Positions 1-8,190 of a stretch of DNA of 27,829 bases are shown here, piece by piece (the stretch's first letter is position 1; each line of letters begins with the position of its first letter). The stretch lies in the IMG/VR virus record IMGVR_UViG_3300047563_000035, positions 1 to 27,829 of that record. The stretch is one strand, 5' to 3'. The translations under genes were made by a program, and so were the position numbers. This DNA comes from a virus. The notes beneath the pieces were generated by a model, which saw nothing but the letters and a program-made list of their open reading frames with translations, ran no database searches and had not been told where the DNA came from.

Positions 1-1
1 G

Positions 2-3000
2 CTGACACCTGCTCTGTCTAAGTGGATTGTTGGCAAGATCAAGGAGCCGAGTGCTCTGGATCGTATGGTCGCTGAGGGTTTCGACCCTGCCGATCTGCCA
101 CCGGGCGTAAGTCCTAAGGATGCTATGGCTGCTATCACGCAGCTTCGTGGTATTCGTGATGAGGCTGTCACGTTTAAGGGCACTCCTGAGACGACGCCTG
201 CTGCACCTGAGCCTGCTGCTACTGTGGCAGAACCCGGTCCAACCGACATGACGCCTCAGCCCTCTCAGGCTGAGTTCAGTCCTAATCCTGAACCTACTGC
301 ACCGGGGCCTGCTCCCATCAGCAAGAAGGAAGCGGATGCTCAGTTTGAAGCAGCTAAAGGAACTTTCCCTGTTGCAGCCAAAACGCCCGAGGGTTGGACT
401 GAACACTATCATGGAAGTCCATATGATTTTGAAAACCTAAGTAGTGATTTTACATCTTACGGAGAGGGGACGCAAAATGAGGGATCAGGGCATTATCTTA
501 CGGAAAGTCCTGGAATTGCAGACTGGTATCAAGACCAGAACTCGGCAGGAAAAGGTGGTTACAGTTACAAAGTTGCTGTAAAAGATGGAGACTTTATTGA
601 GTTTGATAAACCTGTAGCTGAACAAAGTAAAGCAGTCCAGAATACGCTAAACAAATATCGAGTTTTTAATGGTATTGAGTTGTGGAAAGAAAATCCTGGC
701 TCTAGTTTGACAGCTAAATTTGCACTAAATCGTATCGAAAACATTGTCTTTGATGGTGATAAGAAGGCAGTCTCTAAGGCGTTAAATGAAGACGGTCTTA
801 CAGGCATCAAGTATCTTGATGGCAATCATCGTAGCATTGGGGATGGCAAGAAAAATGTTGTCGTTTTTAATGATGCTGATGTTAAAGTCACAGCTAAAAA
901 GAAAGGACTTGATGGTAAATGGGAACCGATTCTAACACAGCCTGAGCCTATTAAACCCGTCCGTCAGACCCCTGCTCAATGGGGTAAGAGCCTGGAGGAA
1001 CAAGCTGCTGCGTTTAAGGCTGCTAAGGCTGCCGGCAGCGAAGAGCCTGTTCCCTCCCCCGCTGCTCGGAATGCAACAGCAGAAGCTCCTCCTGTTGACG
1101 AGCCTGCGCCGACTGCTACCCCGGGGGCTGCTCCTACGACTGAACCGACTACCCCCTCTGAGGGAGATGTTGTTACTCGTCTAACGGATTCACTCACTGC
1201 TGCTGGAAAGGTTCGTCCTGAACAGGATTACCTGACTAGCAAGGCTCGGTCTGAACGACTGGCTGCTGCTCGTGAGGCTCTCAAGACTGGTGGTGTTGCT
1301 GGCTATCGCCGTGCAATGGCTCAGTTGGCGGGTGAAGTTCCGAAGGCCGACTTCGAGGCTGTCGCTCCTAAGTTCTCTGCTGATGACATGGACGAACTCG
1401 TCAACAGAGTGTCGAACTCTCCGAAGCTGCAAGGCTACGAGACCATCGGCGCACTGCAAGGTCTGGACAAGCTGATGAACGGCAAGCTCCCCGCTGCCAA
1501 CGAATTGGCTAAGCTGGGTAAGGTGTTTGACGACAAGTTCCTCAAGGCCGCACTAAGCAACCGCACTACGACTCAGAAGGGTATGAACCTCTTTTCCCAA
1601 GTCTGGAACCTTCCACGATCTATTGTCTCTACGCTTGACGCTTCTATTCCTCTGCGTCAGGGTGTGTTCATGGTTAGCCGCCCCGAGTTCTACACTTCGT
1701 TTGGTCAGATGCTTAAGCAAATGGGTAGCCAGAAGTATTTCGATGCTACTCAAGAAGCTCTTCGTGCCCGTCCTACCTTCCAGTTGATGGACGAAAGCGG
1801 TCTGGCTATCCACGACAAGCGGATGCTAGAGACGCGGCCTGAACAGTTCCGTTCTGATTTGGCGGGGAAAATCCCTGTCTTCAAGCACTTGCACAACATC
1901 TCCGAAAGGGGTGCAGAAGGGTTCAGCAATCAGCTTCGTGCTGACGTGTTCGACCGTCTGCACACTCAGTACAAGCGAGTTGGTATTGATCTAGCAGAAC
2001 AGCCCGAGTTGGCTAAAAGGGTTGCCAATTACATCAACATAGCCACAGGTCGTGGCAAGGTGCCGTTCGATAAGGTCGGTACTGCTGTTGGTGATATCCT
2101 CTTCTCTCCTCAGCTCATGTCTAGCCGCATTCAGTTGGTGACTCTGCCTGCGAAGATTATTGCGGAGAAGGACCCGATCCTCCGTCGCAACATGATGCGC
2201 GATCTGGTAGGCTTCTCGTCTATTGCTGCCACCGTAATTGCGTTGGCTAAGCTGAATGGCGCGGAAGTGAGCAACAACCCCCTCTCCACGGATTGGGGTA
2301 AGATCAAGGTCCTCTCTAAGGGCGGAGCTGCTGGCGTTGCTGAAATGGCTCCGACTTTGTTAGGTGTCGGGGTTCAGCAGTTCAAAGGTGAGACCCGGTA
2401 CGACATCTTTGGCGGTATGCAACAGTATCTCCACCTTGCTGCTGTGCTGGCAATGAATGAGCGTACTATGACTAATGGTCGGACGATTGAATTTGGTAAG
2501 GGGTACAAGCCTGAGACCAGAGCATCTACTTTTTTTCGTTTCTTGAGGTCAAAGGAAAGCCCTGCGGCTTCGTTCATCAACGATGCAATGGAAGGTACGG
2601 ACTACATAGGTAACAAGTTCGATCTTAAGAACGCACTTGTCTCCCGTCTCATTCCGTTCTCTGCTCAGGACATCGTGACGGGTTATAGCCCTGATACGAA
2701 CGCTGGTCCGGGAAAGACTGCCCCTGCGGCAGTACAGCCTCCAGCAAATACTGGAACCACAGAAGTCCCGGATTGGGCTAGTGATAAGCCTCAGGAAGCT
2801 GTCAATCCGCGTCTTATAGATAATAAAGTCGCGGAAAATCTTCTCGTTTCGACTCTAGGTCTTACGCCTACTGATGCCGGAATTAGGACTCATGCCAATC
2901 AAAAGAAGTACTATGAACTGGCACGTGGTCATGGTGTTTCTAGACCCGGCCACAGCCCTCACGAAAAAGGGAATGCTATTGATATAGCTATCCCTAGTGA

Positions 3001-3124
3001 TGTCTCTCCTGACGATATTGTAAAACTTATGAAAGATAATGGATACGACGGAGTTCGTGTCATCACGAAAAAGCACGGTACTGGCGCTCATTGGCACATC
3101 GAATGGGCCTCACTGTACGACTAA
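2..3124 (+). CDS. Large polyvalent virion protein with ART-like and M15 peptidase domains (5' partial)
   Basis: The frame is open from base 2, so the N-terminus lies outside the window; the first internal ATG is at 65 and residues are numbered from it. Residues 40-110 and 300-370 are Pro/Ala/Thr-rich linkers. Residues about 113-280 resemble the ADP-ribosyltransferase domain of phage polyvalent proteins (ART-PolyVal): an HGSP start, a glycine-rich GSGHYL-type strand, and a GIKYLDG...NVVVFND ending. Residues about 480-860 are a helical region like those in large phage polyvalent proteins. The C-terminus (about 925-1019) is a D-Ala-D-Ala carboxypeptidase/L-Ala-D-Glu peptidase domain of family M15, with H966-x6-D973 and an HWH motif (H1009/H1011) as zinc ligands. 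The size and its place just before lysis suggest an ejected internal virion protein that cleaves murein and modifies a host target on entry. The ART stretch (bases 400-930) is visibly AT-richer than its flanks, suggesting domain capture. Confidence 0.8.
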   Translation: MTPALSKWIVGKIKEPSALDRMVAEGFDPADLPPGVSPKDAMAAITQLRGIRDEAVTFKGTPETTPAAPEPAATVAEPGPTDMTPQPSQAEFSPNPEPTAPGPAPISKKEADAQFEAAKGTFPVAAKTPEGWTEHYHGSPYDFENLSSDFTSYGEGTQNEGSGHYLTESPGIADWYQDQNSAGKGGYSYKVAVKDGDFIEFDKPVAEQSKAVQNTLNKYRVFNGIELWKENPGSSLTAKFALNRIENIVFDGDKKAVSKALNEDGLTGIKYLDGNHRSIGDGKKNVVVFNDADVKVTAKKKGLDGKWEPILTQPEPIKPVRQTPAQWGKSLEEQAAAFKAAKAAGSEEPVPSPAARNATAEAPPVDEPAPTATPGAAPTTEPTTPSEGDVVTRLTDSLTAAGKVRPEQDYLTSKARSERLAAAREALKTGGVAGYRRAMAQLAGEVPKADFEAVAPKFSADDMDELVNRVSNSPKLQGYETIGALQGLDKLMNGKLPAANELAKLGKVFDDKFLKAALSNRTTTQKGMNLFSQVWNLPRSIVSTLDASIPLRQGVFMVSRPEFYTSFGQMLKQMGSQKYFDATQEALRARPTFQLMDESGLAIHDKRMLETRPEQFRSDLAGKIPVFKHLHNISERGAEGFSNQLRADVFDRLHTQYKRVGIDLAEQPELAKRVANYINIATGRGKVPFDKVGTAVGDILFSPQLMSSRIQLVTLPAKIIAEKDPILRRNMMRDLVGFSSIAATVIALAKLNGAEVSNNPLSTDWGKIKVLSKGGAAGVAEMAPTLLGVGVQQFKGETRYDIFGGMQQYLHLAAVLAMNERTMTNGRTIEFGKGYKPETRASTFFRFLRSKESPAASFINDAMEGTDYIGNKFDLKNALVSRLIPFSAQDIVTGYSPDTNAGPGKTAPAAVQPPANTGTTEVPDWASDKPQEAVNPRLIDNKVAENLLVSTLGLTPTDAGIRTHANQKKYYELARGHGVSRPGHSPHEKGNAIDIAIPSDVSPDDIVKLMKDNGYDGVRVITKKHGTGAHWHIEWASLYD

Positions 3125-3137
3125 ATAGGGACAACTA

Positions 3138-3359
3138 ATGGCATCACCAAATATGACTACCCAAGCAGAGAGGATTACCGCTCTGGAAGTTCGAGTCGCC
3201 CAAATGCAACAGTCGCAGCAGGAGACCAACGACAAGTTGGACAACTTATTGGCTATTCGCAATAAAGGCATTGGAGCTTTCTGGCTGGCGTCCACTCTGT
3301 TGGGTACTGGAATTGTAGGTCTTATCGTTCAACTCTTTTCATGGTGGGAGAATCCGTAA
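3138..3359 (+). CDS. Small coiled-coil/TM protein, holin-like accessory
   Basis: A 73-residue protein. Residues 1-42 form a heptad-rich helix with many Gln, Glu and Leu. Residues about 46-68 form one hydrophobic membrane segment ending in WW. This layout (cytoplasmic coiled coil, then a C-terminal TM) resembles XhlA-type hemolysin/holin accessory proteins of phage lysis cassettes. An AGGGA ribosome site precedes the ATG, and the stop overlaps the start of the endolysin gene by one base (TAATG), so the two are translationally coupled. It may be a holin, a holin partner or an anchor for the endolysin; sequence alone does not decide. Confidence 0.65.
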   Translation: MASPNMTTQAERITALEVRVAQMQQSQQETNDKLDNLLAIRNKGIGAFWLASTLLGTGIVGLIVQLFSWWENP

Positions 3360-3799
3360 TGCCTAATATCAAATTCCTCACCATTCACTGTGCCGCTACT
3401 CCCGAAGGACGGGATGTCAAGGCAGCGCAGATCAACGAATGGGACAAGGCTAAGTTCGGCCAGACTTCCTACCATTGGGTTGTAGAACTCGATGGCTCGA
3501 AGCATCGTGGCCTGAATGACGATGTAGAGGGCGCTCATGTCGGCGGGCACAACACTGGTAATATCGGTGTGTGTTATGTCGGCGGCGTAGCCAAAGATGG
3601 CAAGACCATCAAGGACACGCGAACCGAGGCTCAGAAGAAGGCGCTCCGTGAGATCGTCGCTGAGTACAAAGTGAAGTATCCCGTCATCAAAGTCCTCGGG
3701 CATCGTGACTGGTCGCCTGACAAGAACGGTGATAGCAAGATCACTCCGAACGAATGGATGAAGGGCTGTCCTTCGTTCGACGTTGCAACTCAACTGTAA
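3359..3799 (+). CDS. N-acetylmuramoyl-L-alanine amidase, T7 lysozyme-like endolysin
   Basis: A 146-residue Amidase_2 protein that cleaves the amide bond between N-acetylmuramic acid and L-alanine in murein. By alignment to the T7 lysozyme pattern, the zinc ligands are H10 (IHCAA), H115 (GHRDWSP) and C137 (KGCPSF), and the catalytic pair is Y38 (SYHWVV) and K135. Length matches T7 lysozyme (about 150 residues). The start at 3359 is preferred over an in-frame ATG at 3341 because GGGAG lies 8 bases before 3359 and the domain begins right after it. No signal peptide is seen, so export would depend on a holin. T7 lysozyme also inhibits phage RNA polymerase; whether this one does is unknown. Confidence 0.93.
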   Translation: MPNIKFLTIHCAATPEGRDVKAAQINEWDKAKFGQTSYHWVVELDGSKHRGLNDDVEGAHVGGHNTGNIGVCYVGGVAKDGKTIKDTRTEAQKKALREIVAEYKVKYPVIKVLGHRDWSPDKNGDSKITPNEWMKGCPSFDVATQL

Positions 3800-3808
3800 G
3801 GAATGAAC

Positions 3809-3988
3809 ATGCTTAAGCTAGTTTCTTATTTCAAGGCACGGCTAGAAGAGAAGAGCACTTGGGGTGCCATCGGGGTGGGTGTTGCTGCGGCTGCTGCTCT
3901 GGTGGTTCCTTGGAGCTATGTCTTCATTACCGTAGCTGTAATCGGTGCGCTGGTCCCCACCACTACCAAGGACGATACCAATGCTTGA
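3809..3988 (+). CDS. Small membrane protein, holin candidate
   Basis: A 59-residue protein with a short charged N-terminus (Lys/Arg/Glu), then an Ala/Val/Gly-rich hydrophobic stretch of about 33 residues broken by a Pro-Trp. This can make two short membrane helices, and a charged Thr/Lys/Asp tail follows. Another ATG lies at 3803, but AAGGA abuts it, whereas 3809 has the normal 6-base spacing. The position between endolysin and spanins fits a class II-type holin that releases the signal-less amidase. The stop overlaps the i-spanin start by 8 bases. Confidence 0.65.
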   Translation: MLKLVSYFKARLEEKSTWGAIGVGVAAAAALVVPWSYVFITVAVIGALVPTTTKDDTNA

Positions 3989-4361
3989 ATTTCTATCAGG
4001 GATTAAAGCTTACCTGTACGCAGGTGCGGCTGCAATCATCCTCACTCTTTCTGTTACTGTCTATGTGCAACACGTTAAAATCGACGGTAAGAACGATAAG
4101 ATCAAAGCTGTTAACACTGAATTGTCTGTCTCTAACCAGAGCGTTAAGGACCTCACCAAGTCTCTGAAAGACGTGGGAGATCAACTCGCGGCTAAGGAGA
4201 AGGACGATCTCGCCAAACAGGCAACGATTGCTGCCAACCTAAAAGCTATTGCTGAGAAGGACAAGTCCTTCAAAAGCATGGAGGCTCACCTCAAAGCTCG
4301 TAAGTCCACCAGCAACTGTCCTATCCCGAAGGATTTGAATGATGCGTGGAATAATCTTTAG
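3981..4361 (+). CDS. Rz-like inner-membrane spanin subunit
   Basis: A 126-residue protein with one N-terminal membrane helix (about residues 9-28) and a long charged periplasmic helix rich in Lys, Asp and Ala, the layout of Rz-type i-spanins. Start at 3981 has AAGGA 8 bases upstream; an in-frame ATG at 3945 lies inside the preceding gene. The C-terminus overlaps a lipoprotein gene in another frame, the usual Rz/Rz1 arrangement. The pair would bridge inner and outer membranes and fuse them in the last step of lysis. Assignment rests on topology and gene order, since spanins diverge strongly. Confidence 0.8.
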   Translation: MLEFLSGIKAYLYAGAAAIILTLSVTVYVQHVKIDGKNDKIKAVNTELSVSNQSVKDLTKSLKDVGDQLAAKEKDDLAKQATIAANLKAIAEKDKSFKSMEAHLKARKSTSNCPIPKDLNDAWNNL

Positions 4362-4602
4362 TGCATTACTGCTTGCAGGTTGTGCTACTACGCAGCCTGC
4401 TATCCGAACCCAGATTGTAGAGAAGCCTGTCATTCAGGTAGAGAAGTGTGTTAAGGCAAAAGATGTGCCAGCACGACCTCGACCTTTGAATGAAGCTAAG
4501 CCTACTGACCTTGAGGCTGCACTGTCTATCGCACTTTCTAAGATCAGCGAGTGGACCCGATACGGCAACAAAGCAGATGAGGTCTTAAAGAACTGTAGTT
4601 AA
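4339..4602 (+). CDS. Rz1-like outer-membrane spanin lipoprotein
   Basis: An 87-residue lipoprotein precursor. A hydrophobic signal ends in the lipobox LLAGC with Cys15 as lipidation site, followed by a proline-containing mature part (PARPRP near residue 46), typical of Rz1. It starts within the last codons of the i-spanin gene in a different frame (23-base overlap) with AAGGA 6 bases upstream. A second ATG follows immediately at 4342. It should be the outer-membrane partner of the spanin complex and is the last gene before the terminator. Confidence 0.82.
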   Translation: MMRGIIFSALLLAGCATTQPAIRTQIVEKPVIQVEKCVKAKDVPARPRPLNEAKPTDLEAALSIALSKISEWTRYGNKADEVLKNCS

Positions 4603-4603
4603 T

Positions 4604-4656
4604 AAAAAAACCCCGCCAACGGAACCTTTGCAGGAACTGTTGAGCGGGGTTTTTTT
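4604..4656. terminator. Bidirectional intrinsic terminator between convergent operons
   Basis: A7-CCCCGC (4604-4616) pairs with GCGGGG-T7 (4644-4656), and CAAC/GTTG extends the stem inward. Because the stem is flanked by A7 on one side and T7 on the other, it works in both directions. It sits between the rightward lysis operon (stop at 4602) and the leftward replication operon (RNR stop at 4664), ending both. Confidence 0.92.
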
Positions 4657-4663
4657 GTATCTA

Positions 4664-6592
4664 TTAGTCGCTTACACGACCAACCGAAACGACTTCACAC
4701 ACGCCACCAGTGCAGGCCAATTCCTGCGATGCTGTAGTGTGATCTTCCTTTTCGTATTTACGCAGGTCGTTCCAGTCGAACGTCGGAGCCGGGTGCTTTA
4801 CAAGCCACTCGTTGTACTGCTCTTCTGTTACTTCCTGATACGGTGCCTGCTTGTAGCTGCCTCCATCGTGTGGAAGGAACGAGACGCCTGACAGAGTATC
4901 GAAGTGACGATACACCCAAGCACCTACATCCATCCACTCGTCTTCACGAACACTGATTGTTGCACTTGGTTTGTGCTCACACCAATGCTCTTGCAGCTTA
5001 GCCCACAGCTCCAGTGCTTCGATTGCGGTCTGCTTGTCACGAGTGACTGCATTGTCCGGGGACTTGATCGCAAAGTAGAACACTGTCGTATTGTGTGGAG
5101 ACATGACATCTACCTCACTGTACACACCAGAAGCCTTGAGGAACTCCGTGAGGGGGTCCTTGTTGTCTGCACGGATAGTACGCAGATAGAAGTCACTGTG
5201 ACGAGTGTGCAGGCCAGAGGCGCTGTCAACCAACTGGCTGACCGTACCGCTCGGCTTAACACAAGTGGTAGCAGTGGAGAGGTTAATCCCTAACCGCATT
5301 GCCCATTGTCGATTGGTCTCAATAACCACATCACGAATGATCGACATATTTTCATCAGACAGGACTGCGAGGTTGTCGCAGATGCCTGTGAGACTGACGC
5401 CAAGCAGTCGCTCTTCTTCACACTGATCTCTCCAAATCTTTCTTAGGTATCGAAAGTCAGTGAAAGTTGACTGGATGGTTCCTAGAATAGCTGCAACTCT
5501 AGCTTTTCTCTTGAGACTCTCAAGGTCGTCACTAGCTCGTACAACGATTTCAGTGAGGTTACAGAATTGGAAGGGTCGTAGGATAATCTCAGAGCATGGA
5601 TTTGTGCCGAAGTTAAACTCTGGATTGCGTCTTCCATTGCGAGCTGCAACGCTTTGACAAGCATACCGCGAGAAGAGTCCTCGCTCACCTGACTTGCTGT
5701 CATACAGTGCCTTCCATTCTTTCATAAACAGATCAGTGTCAGGCTTTCGACTGTTGTACACTGCGCTGTTGTTAGCCAGTCGGCGATGACCAGCGACGTT
5801 CCACCACTCACCAGTCTTAGCCACACGCATACGATCATCTGTAACATCAGACAGAGAGATCATTGCACTGCGTCTAACACCACCAACAACAACGATGTCG
5901 GCGATCTTACACATCAGATCGTGGCATTCAAGAGTGGTTAGGCGGCGACCTGCGGCTCTTTGAAAGAGGCGACAAGTGAAGTGAAAAAGGTCTTCCAGAG
6001 GTTCTGGTCCGCTAGCACGTCCCCCAAATGTTTTGAGGCGTGCTCCGGCAGGTCGAACTCTAGAACAATCCCATCGGGGGAGCTGACCAGCAACAAGTAG
6101 GGAGACAAGTTCTCGGAAGGCTTTGCTCCATCCCTCTTTACTATCAGCCACGGCAATACAAGTCTCTGTTCGCTCAAAAGACTCGGCAATTCTGGGGAGT
6201 TGTCTGACATATTCATCCTCTACGCTAAAGCCTACACCTGTTCCGCACATCAAGATGTACATCGTCTCGTCAAAGGATCGGAGACTGTCAACAGGTAGGT
6301 AGGCGCAGTTGTAAGCTGGCACATGGCACCGATCAAGGGCCGGTCCAGCAGTCATCAATGCCCTCATAGAAGGCATCACTTCGAGATTGTAGATAGCTTC
6401 CCAGACATCGACAAAGGCGTCGTCAAACGCATCTACCTTACCGTCCATCTGATCCCAATAGTAATCACGGAGACGGCTTACGGTCTGGTCCCAATCTTCT
6501 CGACGATTTTCATCGTCAAGCCATCGGGCGTATCTGCTCTTGTAGATGACCTCTTGGTATGGGGTAGCAAACGGGTTTTTATTTTCCAACAA
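4664..6592 (-). CDS. Adenosylcobalamin-dependent (class II) ribonucleotide reductase
   Basis: A 642-residue class II ribonucleoside-triphosphate reductase-like enzyme that makes deoxynucleotides for phage DNA. Counting from the TTG at 6592, the active-site loop NPCSE has N331, C333 (thiyl radical) and E335, with redox Cys C96 and C344. The 11-residue spacing C333-C344 matches Lactobacillus RTPR (C408/C419). MCGTGVGF and the VRPAGARLKTFGGRASGP stretch are also typical. A C-terminal C-x4-C pair would be the dithiol relay. The start is inferred as TTG: GGAG lies 5 bases before it and the frame upstream only overlaps thyX. It overlaps thyX by 14 bases. It is somewhat shorter than RTPR (about 740). 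The enzyme would need host vitamin B12. Confidence 0.9.
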   Translation of the reverse strand: MLENKNPFATPYQEVIYKSRYARWLDDENRREDWDQTVSRLRDYYWDQMDGKVDAFDDAFVDVWEAIYNLEVMPSMRALMTAGPALDRCHVPAYNCAYLPVDSLRSFDETMYILMCGTGVGFSVEDEYVRQLPRIAESFERTETCIAVADSKEGWSKAFRELVSLLVAGQLPRWDCSRVRPAGARLKTFGGRASGPEPLEDLFHFTCRLFQRAAGRRLTTLECHDLMCKIADIVVVGGVRRSAMISLSDVTDDRMRVAKTGEWWNVAGHRRLANNSAVYNSRKPDTDLFMKEWKALYDSKSGERGLFSRYACQSVAARNGRRNPEFNFGTNPCSEIILRPFQFCNLTEIVVRASDDLESLKRKARVAAILGTIQSTFTDFRYLRKIWRDQCEEERLLGVSLTGICDNLAVLSDENMSIIRDVVIETNRQWAMRLGINLSTATTCVKPSGTVSQLVDSASGLHTRHSDFYLRTIRADNKDPLTEFLKASGVYSEVDVMSPHNTTVFYFAIKSPDNAVTRDKQTAIEALELWAKLQEHWCEHKPSATISVREDEWMDVGAWVYRHFDTLSGVSFLPHDGGSYKQAPYQEVTEEQYNEWLVKHPAPTFDWNDLRKYEKEDHTTASQELACTGGVCEVVSVGRVSD

Positions 6593-7253
6593 GGACACTC
6601 CAAGAAACAGGGAACAAAGGCTCGATGATAGCAGAAATCTTCTGGGCCAGCTCGCGGGTCTCCGCTTGAGCATGTGGGTCAAGACGTTGCTTACACATAC
6701 GAGCAAAGGCAGCAAGGGAACCAGTCCAGTACCATTCAGTGTACATGCTCTGAGGCAGGACCATACGGGCCTGTTCAGGAGCGACGTTCTCATCGAGAAG
6801 CATCTTGTACGCACGAAGAGCAATGTTGTGAGCACTCAATAAGATGGCCTCACACCGCTCTAGGTTGGCAGGGAACTCGTCTCTGCTACCTTGTTTCATT
6901 CCGTTGTCAGGACGCTGCCTGAACACAGGGAAGAAGAATTGAGGCTCGTCATCAACGTATCGACGACTTACCTCATTCTCCGTGAACCCAACCTTATGCT
7001 TGAACAACTGAGTTCTAACAAAGATAGGCGCTTTGATACGCAGGGTGATCTGCGGATGGGCGAACGGGGTCCAATGGTTGTGATCTGCTAGATACTCGAT
7101 AAGCTTGGCATCACCGGCTGGCATAACGAACTTCCAGTCGTCACCGTTGACATCGCCCTCAATCTCGTAGTTACTTTCTTTGTTGAAAGAAACCCTAGCA
7201 GCATTCGCAACCATCAGATCATCGCCCATGTGGTTTACATAATCGGCCTGCAT
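6579..7253 (-). CDS. thyX: Flavin-dependent thymidylate synthase
   Basis: A 224-residue ThyX that converts dUMP to dTMP using methylene-tetrahydrofolate, FAD and NADPH. The ThyX signature is present as KHK-x4-ENEVSRRY, a variant in which the usual RHR arginines are lysines, as in several phage ThyX proteins. The Ser of NEVSRRY is the conserved active-site serine. The N-terminal VANAARVSF stretch and HWTPFAHP are also typical. It starts at TAATG overlapping the upstream gene's stop and overlaps the RNR start, so the three are coupled. Together with RNR and the HD phosphohydrolase it supplies dTTP and dNTPs. Confidence 0.95.
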   Translation of the reverse strand: MQADYVNHMGDDLMVANAARVSFNKESNYEIEGDVNGDDWKFVMPAGDAKLIEYLADHNHWTPFAHPQITLRIKAPIFVRTQLFKHKVGFTENEVSRRYVDDEPQFFFPVFRQRPDNGMKQGSRDEFPANLERCEAILLSAHNIALRAYKMLLDENVAPEQARMVLPQSMYTEWYWTGSLAAFARMCKQRLDPHAQAETRELAQKISAIIEPLFPVSWSVLVGK

Positions 7254-7483
7254 TAGTTGACCGTAGCGCCCGACTCGGTTGCAGTGACCATACGCAGAGG
7301 AACATCAAGCTCCTCTGGCTGGCTCACAACTTCCAGATCACCACATCGAATTTGGAGGAACTGGTGGGTCAGGTTGCCGTCCTGTTCGGTCTTTGCAAAC
7401 CCTGTGGTAATCGACACACGGGTCTCAAGGAACTCGATGAACTTAGCAAGCGCCTGTTCGTCGGTCATTTTTTTAAGCTTCAT
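7253..7483 (-). CDS. Hypothetical protein, 76 aa
   Basis: A small soluble protein of unknown function, starting MKLKKMTDEQ and ending in a Val/Thr/Glu-rich tail. There are no cysteine pairs or membrane segment. A TTG 6 bases further upstream is also possible. It is retained because its stop overlaps the thyX ATG by one base and it fills the space between two overlapping genes. I do not recognise a family. Confidence 0.6.
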   Translation of the reverse strand: MKLKKMTDEQALAKFIEFLETRVSITTGFAKTEQDGNLTHQFLQIRCGDLEVVSQPEELDVPLRMVTATESGATVN

Positions 7484-7649
7484 TATCAATCCATTCTTCT
7501 AATTTAAGCAGGTACTTCTCACCATCAACACGAGTACGTTCAATCCTGCGCTGGTGGAAGATGGGCGATCTTAGATCACGAGCGAAATGGTTCTCTCTCC
7601 TGATCTTACGCCGCTGCTTTTTCGCGTAGGAACGCATACCTTTGGTCAT
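7473..7649 (-). CDS. Small basic hypothetical protein, 58 aa
   Basis: A very basic protein (many Arg and Lys in its first 35 residues, for example a KKQRRKIRR run), then an acidic helix ending WIDNEA. The start is uncertain (ATG at 7649, or 7637 within it). Its 5' end overlaps the HD phosphohydrolase gene by 44 bases and its 3' end overlaps the next gene by 11 bases. It bridges a gap that would otherwise be about 120 bases. The charge could suit nucleic acid binding, but there is no motif to prove it. Confidence 0.45.
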   Translation of the reverse strand: MTKGMRSYAKKQRRKIRRENHFARDLRSPIFHQRRIERTRVDGEKYLLKLEEWIDNEA

Positions 7650-8190
7650 TCTCAATCAACTCGTAGTAGCGGTTGAGGAATAGCTTCTTAGCCTGTGGAG
7701 GAGTGCAGAGCTTGAGATCAACCTTATCCCATAGATGGTCCACTTCGATACCGTCGAGCATTTGCCAATGCGTTCTGTCTCTTTTGATCTTCTCCTTCTC
7801 CATCCGAAGCATCTGAGTATCAGCAAGCTTTACGGTAGGTGAGAGAGGAAAAGTGAAGCCGAACTTGCGAGACATTGCACTTTCGATCTTGACTTCCAGC
7901 TCCTTGAACACGGGCAATACCCACTTCAACGGAGTAGGAAGATCGTTAGTGAATGCTTCCGCAGTGTCGTGCATAAGCGCGTCGAATGCAAACTCAGGCG
8001 GCACAATCAGACTACAATTCACTGCATGTTGTGCAACTGAATAGAAGTAGTGAAGGTGTCCGCTGAACCGGCAGACGTTGGCAAGTGCTGTAGCAATATC
8101 GTCAATGGTTACTACAGAGTTATCAGGGTCATTATAATCGAACAAGTTACCGCTCAATAGAGCGATACCCTCCTGCATCTTGATCGTCAT
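7606..8190 (-). CDS. HD-domain nucleotide phosphohydrolase (YfbR/DatZ-like)
   Basis: A 194-residue HD-superfamily hydrolase. Metal-binding residues are visible as H55 (SVAQH), H74-D75 (MHDTAEAF) and D124 (KLADTQ), with a conserved CRFSGH at 40-45. This phage family includes 5'-deoxynucleotidases and DatZ, the dATP triphosphohydrolase of Z-genome phages. It starts by an ATGA overlap with the gene for a MazZ-like diphosphohydrolase, so the two are translated together. Its likely role is shaping the dNTP pool alongside RNR and ThyX. Exact substrate (dATP, dCMP or others) cannot be told from motifs. Confidence 0.85.
   Translation of the reverse strand: MTIKMQEGIALLSGNLFDYNDPDNSVVTIDDIATALANVCRFSGHLHYFYSVAQHAVNCSLIVPPEFAFDALMHDTAEAFTNDLPTPLKWVLPVFKELEVKIESAMSRKFGFTFPLSPTVKLADTQMLRMEKEKIKRDRTHWQMLDGIEVDHLWDKVDLKLCTPPQAKKLFLNRYYELIENDQRYAFLREKAAA

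Noticed and set aside
5938-6216. Second - strand frame inside RNR suggesting a frameshift
   Set aside because: The main RNR frame keeps family motifs (VRPAGARLKTFGG, GGVRRSAMISLSD) right across this part, so there is no break.
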